Shown here: one piece after another, positions 11,465 to 23,000 of the stretch
Layout of the letters: each line of letters begins with the position of its first letter
How positions within the stretch are numbered: the stretch's first letter is position 1
Assembly (NCBI GenBank): GCA_030267565.1
Contig: BRXU01000008.1
Span: 124,001 to 188,000 of the forward strand
Length of the DNA stretch: 64,000 bases
Reading direction: 5' to 3'
DNA from: Pleodorina starrii
Lineage: Eukaryota > Chlorophyta > Chlorophyceae > Chlamydomonadales > Volvocaceae
Made by a program: the position numbers and the translations under genes
Notes under the pieces: generated by a model
What the model was told of the DNA's origin: nothing
What the model saw: the letters and a program-made list of their open reading frames with translations, nothing else
Database searches by the model: none

Positions 11465-11560
11465 TCCCCCTGCGGAGGGCCGGCCAAATGCTACCTACGG
11501 CGCCTATCACAGAGGACGGCTAGAACCCCGCCTGGGCGATCTCGATGGCCTCGCACGTAA
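10850..11560. repeat. Imperfect tandem duplication of the 3' end of the 545-aa gene, with (AC)n
   Basis: Two diverged copies offset by about 363 bp. 10916-11030 matches 11279-11395 (both contain CTATCCACAACCAGCAGCCA), and 11145-11190 matches 11508-11555. The right copy contains the real stop codon of the minus-strand gene; the left copy still encodes a related ending (EAVELALVGF then stop, against EAIEIAQAGF). So the last codons and downstream sequence were duplicated. A (CA)n run lies at 11433-11462. No other gene is seen from 10736 to 11519. Confidence 0.75.
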
Positions 11561-14196
11561 GCATCTTCTTGGACTTGTCCATTTGCCCCAGCACGTCGGA
11601 AGCGGGCACGACGTGCAGCCCCAAAGCGGACACCTCCCATCGCTTCATGATGGCCAGCCGGGTCTCGTACATCCGGTAGATCTCCTCGGAGATGGGCACA
11701 TTGTTCCCCGTCGTCTGTGCCACGTCCCCGTTCAGTGTCCGCCTCACCTACGGGTCACACAAGCACAAAATAAAATGGCGAGCCACGTACATATAGTTTT
11801 GAACTAGGACCAATTTGAGGTGTTGTACTCGAGCAGGGGGCAAGCACCAAACCAGCAATTCCTGAATGCTGTGGAGGTTTGCATCTCAATATACCATTAG
11901 CAGCCCATGGCATCCACCCGCGTCTTGTCCAACTCAAACCCCCACCTGCAAGTCGATGCAGGCCATCTCCTCCAGTGTAAATTCCGCCAGCTCGAGGTCG
12001 ACCTTCCAGCCCTTGCGGATGCGGCGAGCCGCGACGTACCAGGCGTGCGCGCACTGCTGGAACTCTGGCGCCGCCAGCCGCTTGTCGGGCTTGTCCCGGT
12101 AGCTGTTATCATCCAGCAACGCCTTCGCCACCTCACCACCCGGCTCGTGCCCAGAGCCGCTTGTCGACGGCGCCAGCCCGTAGGCCGCAATGGCCGCCGT
12201 CCGCACAGCAGCCTCCGCCTTGCCCTTGAAGTTGGCCCTGAAGTTCCCACTCGCCTGCAGGTTACACGGTTGCCAGTGCGGTCTGGTCACGTTGTTGATG
12301 CGATTACGTAGTGAGGAACAGTATTAATACTGGGCATAGCATGACTTATTAGAGCACGCGCATGCCATTTGTTGTATCCGCCTTTAGCAAAGGCCCCATC
12401 GGAACATGTCAGATACATGCTGGATACTACCCAGGATACTACACCATGCAAACACCCACCTGGCGCACAGCAGCCTCAAAGCCTTCTCTCTTCTCCCTGT
12501 CCATGCTCTTGAGGGAGGTCGGGTCGGTGCTGATCCCCATGTAGTCGCCAATCTCCCGCATGAAGGCCATGCCATCCTCCAACTTCAGGATGTAAGGCTG
12601 GGTCCGCAGCAGCAGCACCATCTTACCCGACACCGGATCCGCCTGGGGGAAAAAGGCAGCACACAAGAGCCGGGGGCCCAATGAAGCCGATCCTGTACAT
12701 ACTTGTCGGTGTGAGCAAGGTAGTGTGCGGGCGTGAATTGCTATGGCTGCCTACATCCTGGGGTTGGGTCCCCTGATGCAGTACAACCACCACACTCACC
12801 ACCCACCTCGACCGCAGAGGACCGCCTCCCCGACGGCCTCGGGCTCTTCAGCTCCTTCATGTCCTTGGACAGCGAACCCAGCACGCTGTGAACGGCCTTG
12901 AAGTGCGCCACCAACACCGAGAAAGCACGATCTTGACCGTGATCAGCGTCAGAACCCTCCCCGGTAGGCGCCTGCTGGCCGGGATCTGGCTGAAGATGAC
13001 CTGCAACGATGCAGTGTGAGGCTAGGTTCGACAGGGTCATGCTTGACTTTGCTGTGACATCTGCCAACCGGGCTAAGGCTCATATGGGTATGCCAGCAAA
13101 ACACCAGGCAACAGTACATACGCCTGTCTGTTGGAGCAAACATACACGCTGCGTGGGACGTATCAAGGCTTACCAGCCGCGAGGTCGTACAGGAGCACCT
13201 TGGCCGCCTCGATCGCGTCGTCTGTCTTTGGCTTGGTGGCTGGGCGTCCCCCACCTGAGAGCATACGAACATCGACGTCAGCGAGGCTCAATCTCCCCGT
13301 GAAGAAATTATGTACCACACGAGTCCGTATATCACCCTTCCCCCAGCGAAAACTTGAAGCAAGAGCCCCCCAAGTGTACCTACCGAGCTTGGTGGCCCTG
13401 CCGCACTTCAGGCCCACAGCCTCGGCCTCCAACACACCCAGATCGTCCTCCTCCTCATCGTCTTCGCCAGCTTGTAGTGCCGCCGCGTACTCTTGCTCGG
13501 AGTCACTGACATCGCCATCTGCGCAAGCCGCATCATCGCGCTCAGCGACCAAGTTGCCGTCACACCGGGCCGCTCTCCGGGGCTGCACCCGTGGTCCGGG
13601 ACCTGTCACCTGTGCGTGCACCAATTAGGCAGCAGAAGACCGTCAAAAATATATTATAGATTATTATATATATATAATATAGATTATTATACATCGCTTA
13701 TTTTTGGCAGCGAGCATAAGCTTAAGACCATAGCGAGACCCAGGCGGCATCCAACACTATTTTCAAAGAACCTACTTACCGGGGCCGGTGGTGCCCAGTT
13801 CTTGTCGGCCTCCTTGACGTAAATGTGCATGCCGTTGTTAAGGGCCATGGCAACGTCCAGCGCATCCAGCACCGCGCCCGCCGTCTTGACATTAGGCTTT
13901 GGCGTGTAAAAGGGCAGTTGCTTGTCCGCACGGGAGTACAAACATGTACCGTAGACAACGCAAGCTTCTTCCTTCCACAAGGCAAAGGATGGCCGAAAGG
14001 CCATCAGGGGGTTGGCAGCGTCACGCCCATTGACCACGACGAGGACGTTGCTGGCCTTGAACTCTGTCTTCTTGCTGCTCAATTTGTGCGTGTCTTTCAA
14101 GGACAAGCTCTTAAAAGAAGCTTTGTTTGCGTAAAGCGGCATGGAGCCTGGCTCGCACCAGTCCTCACCATGGGTGACCTTAGTTATCTTTGACAT
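11520..14196 (-). CDS. Transposon cargo gene 1: 545-aa protein of unknown function, 7 exons
   Basis: Exons (minus): 14196-13780, 13609-13384, 13254-13174, 13000-12807, 12642-12460, 12254-11946, 11747-11520. All introns are GT-AG, phases match throughout, and the joined frame is 545 codons plus TAG. Start ATG at 14196 (MSKITKVTHGEDW). Exon 1 (1-139) is a compact mixed alpha/beta region with VLVVVNGRD; exon 2 is acidic (EDDEEEDDLG), probably disordered; exon 5 holds LLLRTQPYILKLEDGMAFM; exon 6 is helical and charged with CAHAWYVAARRI. I recognise no family. The divergent neighbour starts at 14579, leaving a shared 382-bp promoter region. An AT-rich palindromic tract at 13646-13690 lies in intron 1. 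No signal peptide or membrane segment; probably a nuclear or cytosolic accessory factor. Confidence 0.85.
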
Positions 14197-14578
14197 TTGG
14201 TGGTGAGCGCACGTTGACGTAGCACGTAAACTTTCGTGTTACTTAATTATTTAAATGTTCGTGTTATTTAATTGTGTCGAAATGAGCATAAATAGTTTGG
14301 ATGACCTTCGTGTTTATATGGTCGAGTCAAAATGGACGAGCGGTTGTACGGGTGGCGCGGTGAGCCGACCTCGCAACGGTCACAGCAAACTGCAACTTCC
14401 ATGTAAAATTATAAAAGTGTAAAAGCTGTCATTTAACCTACATGTTAGTGAGGTTGATCAAGGCGCACACGCCAAGAGCATTCAGTACGTGCAAGCTGGA
14501 GTAAACTTTCCGACATTCGCTCGCTCCCTCGTTCGTGTATGGCTTAACATACCTCGCTGAGTGCCGCAGTCGCCAGAC
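14197..14578. promoter_or_regulatory. Divergent intergenic region, cargo genes 1 and 2
   Basis: 382 bp between two ATGs pointing away from each other. It is clearly more AT-rich than the surroundings, with TTAATTATTTAAATG at about 14243-14257 and TTAATTGTG at about 14269. It must contain both promoters unless the transcripts start inside the genes. I do not see a convincing TATA box at a fixed spacing. Confidence 0.5.
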
Positions 14579-16204
14579 ATGGACTATATTTCCTCTCCCG
14601 GCCGTAAATACCGGTCCCTAAAGAAAAACATAAGTGACATACTCGTATATTTTGGGCAGGAAGAGGGCGAGGTCGCGTCACTGGACTGTGCCGGTGTAGT
14701 TGATTACCTCGAAGCCATTGAGACTGGGACGACACGGTGCAAGCCCGTGGAGTTTTGCAACTTCCTTGTCGACGCAGCCGGTGCCAGGCCGGTTGCCGGT
14801 CACCCGCTCCGCGTCGAATGGGATGTGGGACACCATGGGGCAGCGTTGGCGTTGCTTACGCCACTCGAGGCCATATTCGAGCCCCTAGGTACAGGCGGCT
14901 GCTCTGTCGGGGTGGACATACGTTCCTCTTCTTGAGGCCCGCCCGTTGCCCGCCGATCACATGCATGCAGAGCCAAACATGACCTCCCTGGAGAGCTGTG
15001 GCAGCCCTGGCCAGCCAGTGGCAACCAGCCAGCGGGCCACCACCATTACCACAGAGCCAGGTGCCCCGCTCATGCTGTCGGCCTCGTCGGTTGTCTGCCA
15101 ATCGGGGGGTAAGTTCAGTGGTCGCAAGTACTGAGTACTTGCAGAAATTCAGCGGGCGTGAAGGACTGGACAAATGATCGATTGGGTTTTTGTACTGTCT
15201 GTGTGCAGGCACGTGCACTAGGACTGAGGCGCCCCCTGATGAAGCCGCCTGCATAGCAAAGCCGATGCCACAGTGTGTGGCCGCAGGCAGGCCCCCACGC
15301 TGCCCACGACGTTGACCTGTGCTTTGGCGTGTTTTCCACAGGCAACACGCCAGCATGGGCTGGAGTTCCGGGGGCTGCAGTTCCCGTGTGGCGATCCAAC
15401 CTTTGCGCGCCAGACACCGTTGCTGTGGCCATGGCCGTGGTTACACCTCCGTCACTGTTGCATGGCTCAAGTAGCAGGCTGGCCAGGTTCTGGTACTTAC
15501 TTGGGGAGGCCATAAGGAGCCAGGACCACACAGCAGTGAGAACCGTGCAGGACGAGATCAGTGGCGAGCTGCTAGGTCTGGCCCAGCGGTGTGGCAGGGG
15601 CTCATGGCAGGCCGGCGACTTTTTGGGGGTAAATGAGATTTGGGACATGCTGTGCACGGAAGACCCACGGTTCCGTCACGGCTTGTGCGCCTCGCTCGAG
15701 TGTGGAAGGTGTGGGGCTTTCGCGGTTGTGGACAGTGGCGTGCACCAGTCGAACAACTACTGTGTGTTGGACTTATTTGCTGGCAACCAGAGTGTGGAGG
15801 GTGTGTGTTGTGCGACGAGTATCGGGCAGTTCCCTAAGCGCTGGCAAAACTGCAAAGCTTGCGGTGTCCCCATGTCTCTTGCATCGGTAGAAATTTCTGC
15901 TAGCGCCCCTGTGCTGGCCGTGTACGTGGAGCACGGGCCGGGACCCGCCAGCACGCACCCAAGGCTGGGGGGGATATGTCTACAGGGCCGTGTGTTCTCA
16001 ATGGAGGCTGTCATTGTTCGGCTGCCGGGGCCACACTTCGCTGCATACATTTACGCCCGCGGAATGGGTGCCATACAGAATGGGTGGCACTACTATGATG
16101 GCATGGACCGTCCGATGCTCCATTGGGTCGGTGCATCCTTGGCTCTGCGTCCCCAGCATGCGGATGCCATTGTCATGCTCATGTACCGTGAGGTGATGTC
16201 GTAG
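14579..16204 (+). CDS. Transposon cargo gene 2: ubiquitin-specific-protease-like (C19) protein, 436 aa
   Basis: Exons 14579-14888, 14971-15108, 15342-16204, GT-AG, phase 1 at both joins, TAG at the end. The C-terminal two thirds follows the order of a USP domain: a Cys box SNLCAPDTVAVAMAVVTPPSL (Cys about 171; families usually show NTC), a QAGDFL segment where QQDAxEFL is usual, two zinc-type CxxC pairs (ECGRCG about 270-273, NCKACG about 320-323), the strand PVLAVYVEHG, and a His box GPHFAAYIYA (His about 381) with HYYDGM (Asp about 402). USPs remove ubiquitin from proteins. The N-terminal 150 residues (MDYISSPGRKYRSLKK) match nothing I know. The match is by motif order only and divergence is large; a Ulp/USP-related fold without activity is possible. 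An extra small exon between 15109 and 15341 cannot be excluded. Confidence 0.65.
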
Positions 16205-17046
16205 GTTTGACACTCGGGTGTAGTAGCTCTGCTGTGCTGATTCTGTGTGTGCAATGTGTCATGGAGAGTGTCGGGCCCTATGTGTGCGTGTGGGTTACAA
16301 AAACGCAAGGGAATGAATGTGGTGCGTGGGGGGTGTCAGCATGGCAAGCGTTTTATGTAGACGTGTACGGAACCCTGTGAACCCTGTGTACCAGACTCAT
16401 GGCCCCCCTACATCGATTGCATGGTCGAACCTGTTCGGCCGTCTGTTAATGAATCGCCTGTCAATTTACCGGTATGTTTGCCGGGCCCCAGGAATCAAGC
16501 ACGCACCTAATAACCCACTGCACCACATCAGCAGAGTACAAGCCAGTACACATCCCAGCCATTAGACACTGCACAGCTGCTCATCATCATCCGAGACTTC
16601 TTCTCCTCGTTCCTAAATCAGCAATCACGCTCATTCAACGGAAGTACGACAGCAAATACCAATGTACTTCGTCCGTGTACCCGCCTTCTCCTTTTCTGGT
16701 TTTCGTTTCCTGGCTGAACAAGGCAATTAGTCTGCACATTCTCGGTGTGCAGGGGGTCTACACGCACACGAGTCGTTTCCGCCAAACACAGCGCCAAACA
16801 CAGCGCCAAGAAGCCTCCCGGCATACAAAGTCACCAATCTCATGTATCCGTCCGGCATCAGGCAGGCCCGCAAGGACCCCAACTGAAGAAAGCCCAGCAA
16901 CCCCGTGCCCTTCCTATGGTCACCTGTCACAGTCATGTCGGCCAGGCCCACTCCAGCCAATTATTCCGCCCGTCACATGTGTCTCTTCCTAATTACGTGT
17001 GTCCCCCGCCACCCATCACAGTGAACACGGCCACTCTCCCAGCACA
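16205..17046. other. Convergent intergenic region, no gene seen
   Basis: 842 bp between the stop codons of cargo genes 2 and 3, so it holds two 3' ends. A short direct duplication of CCAAACACAGCG lies near 16780-16805. I found no AATAAA or TGTAA placed convincingly for either gene and no further reading frame I would support. Confidence 0.5.
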
Positions 17047-20000
17047 CTAAAAGAGGGCCGCAAACAAGGACCCCATGGGCTCCACGGGGTGGGTTTCGTT
17101 GTCAACACTGCCCCGGTACACGTAAAAGTGGATGCGCGGGGACCAGGTGTTGAGCACACCTGCATCCCCGGCATGCACCGTGTTAACGTGCAGCAGGACG
17201 ATCTGGCCAGGCTTCATGTGCATCCGCACCATCTTCGGTGCCGACACACTGAGCATGATCCCCTCATCTGGCACCTGAGGCTGCGCCTCCTTCAGCTTGT
17301 GGTACAGCTGGACGGCAGTGTGGCTGCCGGGGGAAACAAGGACCGAGACCGGCTCCAGGGGCAGGAAACCAACGAAGCCGCTAACCCCCGGCGCCAGATC
17401 CACGTGGGTAGCCTGCACCCCGACAGGCGGATCCCCGGGTTTGCCAGGGTGATTGGCCAGCACCACCGCCTTCTGAACGCTCTCTCCTTTGCGTGCCACC
17501 TTTCGCAGGTATTTGGAGCCGAACCTCCGGATCGGTAGCAGCCTTTCGTACAGCTTTAGTACTTGCTTCTGGCTGGCCTCCTGCTCACCCTCACCCCCCT
17601 CCGCCCCCCCACTCCCACCCCCCTCCTCCTTACTCCCGTCCTCCTCCTCAGCTCCATCCTCCTCACCCATCTCGCTCCCGCTCTCACCCCGATCCGTGCA
17701 CCCGCTCGCCGCGTGCCTGACTGCCGGCATGGTTGGCCGCTGGAGGTTCACCATCCAACGCTGTCCGCCGGTGCCGTAGTCCATGAGCAACCGCCCCTCG
17801 TCGTGCTCGTCGTAGCAGTAGTTGCCAGCATTGTTTTGTCGCAGCTCCTGGAAGATTGGCCCACCCTTGAGCCTGCAGAGCTGTTTCGCCGCCTCTGCTG
17901 CATCGGGGATCTTTTCGAGCAGCTCTTTCAGCTCCGGCGGCTCCAGGGTCACCATACCCGCCATCTCGAGGTAGGAACGGGCATGTTTGATGCCGTCACA
18001 CTTGTAAAGGGCCGCCGGGACACTTTTGTAGCCGACCTGCAAAAAAGCACAAAAAGCGCAAGCATTCTATGGACTACTGCGGCGGGTCGGCGTGTCTGCA
18101 GTGCTAACCGTTATCGAGGCCAACACTGTACACACCTGACTGCTTGGCCCAGCACCGGAGTCTGTGACAATGCCAGCCACCCACGCGCTGATGTCTGGGT
18201 CGAGCTCCTGCATGGAGTGTGGGTTTGTTAGTCATCCAACCGTCATGGCAGAAGCGCAATGTCGTGGCAATAACAAAGGTATCGTGGTACCTGCTCGGCC
18301 GAAGATCCCGCCTGCATGGCGCTTGGGGAGGGCTTTCGCCGCTTCACTGGGCGCCTGCTGGCGTACGTGACCTCCTTCCCCTGCAACCGGGCCTCCGTCT
18401 CCTGCGCAATTGAATCCACACGTTACATTTCGACCAGAAAATCAGATTCCCGACATTCAACTCACCCCAAAATACAATCTTTGTGGGCGCTTGGAGCCTG
18501 CCGCACCCTCAGCGACAGCCTGCATGCGGAGCGGCATGGCAGGCACGGGGGTCCATACTTAAGTCGGGGGGGGGGGGAAAAACGAATACAGATGCGCCGC
18601 TGCCTGGTTGACCCATCCCACCTCCAGCGTTACACAGGACGGCGTCCAAGGCTCGAGTGCTCACCTCCACGGCCGGGGACTGGACCTCGGCATCTGTGCT
18701 GCCCTCCTCCATCTCCGAAACAAAGGATCCTTCTGTGCCGTCGATGGCCGTAGCGCCCGGCACGTCGCCCAGCCCTCCAGCTCGCGGGGCGTCCTCGTCG
18801 CCCTGCCTTGGCTGCTCGGCAGCGGCCTGGGCGGGTGGGGCGGCGCAAAGGTGCGGGGACGTGAGGGTTGATGCGGGGAGGGGCGTGCGAGGGCGCGTGG
18901 ATGCCCACCGACAGCCAACCAGCTGCACAGCTTGAACGTTGGGGAGCCCGCGTGCTTCCCCACAAAAGCCAGTGTGCCCCGTAATGGCCGACCGCACAGC
19001 AGGCACCCAGCCCCCTCCCGAGGCACGGAACGCGTCCAACCCACCGCCGTGAGGTCTCGGAGCTGTCCGCCATCAGCGGGGGCGGCGCCCCCACCGTCGC
19101 CCAGCCCTCCAGCTCGCGGGGCGTCCTCGTCGCCCTGCCTTGGCTGCTCGGCAGCGGCCTGGGCGGGTGGGGCGGCGCAAAGGTGCGGGGACGTGAGGGT
19201 TGATGCGGGGAGGGGCGTGCGAGGGCGCGTGGGTGCCCACCGACAGCCAACCAGCTGCACAGCTTGAACGTTGGGGAGCCCGCGTGCTTCCCCACAAAAG
19301 CCAGTGTGCCCCGTAATGGCCGACCGCACAGCAGGCACCCAGCCCCCTCCCGAGGCACGGAACGCGTCCAACCCACCGCCGTGAGGTCTCGGAGCTGTCC
19401 GCCATCAGCGGGGGCGGCGCCCCCACCGTCGCCCAGCCCTCCAGCTCGCGGGGCGTCCTCGTCGCCCTGCCTTGGCTGCTCGGCAGCGGCCTGGGCGGGT
19501 GGGGCGGCGCAAAGGTGCGGGGACGTGAGGGTTGATGCGGGGAGGGGCGTGCGAGGGCGCGTGGATGCCCACCGACAGCCAACCAGCTGCACAGCTTGAA
19601 CGTTGGGGAGCCCGCGTGCTTCCCCACAAAAGCCAGTGTGCCCCGTAATGGCCGACCGCACAGCAGGCACCCAGCCCCCTCCCGAGGCACGGAACGCGTC
19701 CAACCCACCGCCGTGAGGTCTCGGAGCTGTCCGCCATCAGCGGGGGCGGCGCCCCCACCGTCGCCCAGCCCTCCAGCTCGCGGGGCGTCCTCGTCGCCCT
19801 GCCTTGGCTGCTCGGCAGCGGCCTGGGCGGGTGGGGCGGCGCAAAGGTGCGGGGACGTGAGGGTTGATGCGGGGAGGGGCGTGCGAGGGCGCGTGGATGC
19901 CCACCGACAGCCAACCAGCTGCACAGCTTGAACGTTGGGGAGCCCGCGTGCTTCCCCACAAAAGCCAGTGTGCCCCGTAATGGCCGACCGCACAGCAGGC

Positions 20001-23000
20001 ACCCAGCCCCCTCCCGAGGCACGGAACGCGTCCAACCCACCGCCGTGAGGTCTCGGAGCTGTCCGCCATCAGCGGGGGCGGCGCCCCCACCGTCGCCCAG
20101 CCCTCCAGCTCGCGGGGCGTCCTCGTCGCCCTGCCTTGGCTGCTCGGCAGCGGCCTGGGCGGGTGGGGCGGCGCAAAGGTGCGGGGACGTGAGGGTTGAT
20201 GCGGGGAGGGGCGTGCGAGGGCGCGTGGGTGCCCACCGACAGCCAACCAGCTGCACAGCTTGAACGTTGGGGAGCCCGCGTGCTTCCCCACAAAAGCCAG
20301 TGTGCCCCGTAATGGCCGACCGCACAGCAGGCACCCAGCCCCCTCCCGAGGCACGGAACGCGTCCAACCCACCGCCGTGAGGTCTCGGAGCTGTCCGCCA
20401 TCAGCGGGGGCGGCGCCCCCACCGTCGCCCAGCCCTCCAGCTCGCGGGGCGTCCTCGTCGCCCTGCCTTGGCTGCTCGGCAGCGGCCTGGGCGGGTGGGG
20501 CGGCGCAAAGGTGCGGGGACGTGAGGGTTGATGCGGGGAGGGGCGTGCGAGGGCGCGTGGGTGCCCACCGACAGCCAACCAGCTGCACAGCTTGAACGTT
20601 GGGGAGCCCGCGTGCTTCCCCACAAAAGCCAGTGTGCCCCGTAATGGCCGACCGCACAGCAGGCACCCAGCCCCCTCCCGAGGCGCGGAACGCGTCCAAC
20701 CCACCGCCGTGAGGTCTCGGAGCTGTCCGCCATCAGCGGGGGCGGCGCCCCCACCGTCGCCCAGCCCTCCAGCTCGCGGGGCGTCCTCGTCGCCCTGCCT
20801 TGGCTGCTCGGCAGCGGCCTGGGCGGGTGGGGCGGCGCAAAGGTGCGGGGACGTGAGGGTTGATGAGGGGAGGGGCGTGCGAGGGCGCGTGGGTGCCCAC
20901 CGACAGCCAACCAGCTGCACAGCTTGAACGGTGGGGAGCCCGCGTGCTTCCCCACAAAGCCAGTGTGCCCCGTAATGGCCGACCGCACAGCAGGCACCCA
21001 GCCCCCTCCCGAGGCGCGGAACGCGTCCAACCCACCGCCGTGAGGTCTCGGAGCTGTCCGCCATCAGCGGGGGCGGCGCCCCCACCGTCGCCCAGCCCTC
21101 CAGCTCGCGGGGCGTCCTCGTCGCCCTGCCTTGGCTGCTCGGCAGCGGCCTGGGCGGGTGGGGCGGCGCAAAGGTGCGGGGACGTGAGGGTTGATGAGGG
21201 GAGGGGCGTGCGAGGGCGCGTGGGTGCCCACCGACAGCCAACCAGCTGCACAGCTTGAACGTTGGGGAGCCCGCGTGCTTCCCCACAAAAGCCAGTGTGC
21301 CCCGTAATGGCCGACCGCACAGCAGGCACCCAGCCCCCTCCCGAGGCGCGGAACGCGTCCAACCCACCGCCGTGAGGTCTCGGAGCTGTCCGCCATCAGC
21401 GGGGGCGGCGCCCCCACCGTCGCCCAGCCCTCCAGCTCGCGGGGCGTCCTCGTCGCCCTGCCTTGGCTGCTCGGCAGCGGCCTGGGCGGGTGGGGCGGCG
21501 CAAAGGTGCGGGGACGTGAGGGTTGATGCGGGGAGGGGCGTGCGAGGGCGCGTGGGTGCCCACCGACAGCCAACCAGCTGCACAGCTTGAACGTTGGGGA
21601 GCCCGCGTGCTTCCCCACAAAAGCCAGTGTGCCCCGTAATGGCCGACCGCACAGCAGGCACCCAGCCCCCTCCCGAGGCGCGGAACGCGTCCAACCCACC
21701 GCCGTGAGGTCTCGGAGCTGTCCGCCATCAGCGGGGGCGGCGCCCCCACCGTCGCCCAGCCCTCCAGCTCGCGGGGCGTCCTCGTCGCCCTGCCTTGGCT
21801 GCTCGGCAGCGGCCTGGGCGGGTGGGGCGGCGCAAAGGTGCGGGGACGTGAGGGTTGATGAGGGGAGGGGCGTGCGAGGGCGCGTGGGTGCCCACCGACA
21901 GCCAACCAGCTGCACAGCTTGAACGGTGGGGAGCCCGCGTGCTTCCCCACAAAGCCAGTGTGCCCCGTAATGGCCGACCGCACAGCAGGCACCCAGCCCC
22001 CTCCCGAGGCGCGGAACGCGTCCAACCCACCGCCGTGAGGTCTCGGAGCTGTCCGCCATCAGCGGGGGCGGCGCCCCCACCGTCGCCCAGCCCTCCAGCT
22101 CGCGGGGCGTCCTCGTCGCCCTGCCTTGGCTGCTCGGCAGCGGCCTGGGCGGGTGGGGCGGCGCAAAGGTGCGGGGACGTGAGGGTTGATGAGGGGAGGG
22201 GCGTGCGAGGGCGCGTGGGTGCCCACCGACAGCCAACCAGCTGCACAGCTTGAACGTTGGGGAGCCCGCGTGCTTCCCCACAAAAGCCAGTGTGCCCCGT
22301 AATGGCCGACCGCACAGCAGGCACCCAGCCCCCTCCCGAGGCGCGGAACGCGTCCAACCCACCGCCGTGAGGTCTCGGAGCTGTCCGCCATCAGCGGGGG
22401 CGGCGCCCCCACCGTCGCCCAGCCCTCCAGCTCGCGGGGCGTCCTCGTCGCCCTGCCTTGGCTGCTCGGCAGCGGCCTGGGCGGGTGGGGCGGCGCAAAG
22501 GTGCGGGGACGTGAGGGTTGATGAGGGGAGGGGCGTGCGAGGGCGCGTGGGTGCCCACCGACAGCCAACCAGCTGCACAGCTTGAACGTTGGGGAGCCCG
22601 CGTGCTTCCCCACAAAAGCCAGTGTGCCCCGTAATGGCCGACCGCACAGCAGGCACCCAGCCCCCTCCCGAGGCGCGGAACGCGTCCAACCCACCGCCGT
22701 GAGGTCTCGGAGCTGTCCGCCATCAGCGGGGGCGGCGCCCCCACCGTCGCCCAGCCCTCCAGCTCGCGGGGCGTCCTCGTCGCCCTGCCTTGGCTGCTCG
22801 GCAGCGGCCTGGGCGGGTGGGGCGGCGCAAAGGTGCGGGGACGTGAGGGTTGATGCGGGGAGGGGCGTGCGAGGGCGCGTGGGTGCCCACCGACAGCCAA
22901 CCAGCTGCACAGCTTGAACGTTGGGGAGCCCGCGTGCTTCCCCACAAAAGCCAGTGTGCCCCGTAATGGCCGACCGCACAGCAGGCACCCAGCCCCCTCC

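Noticed and set aside
16317..16992. Small frames between cargo genes 2 and 3
   Set aside because: Short, without recognisable features, and located where two 3' ends converge.
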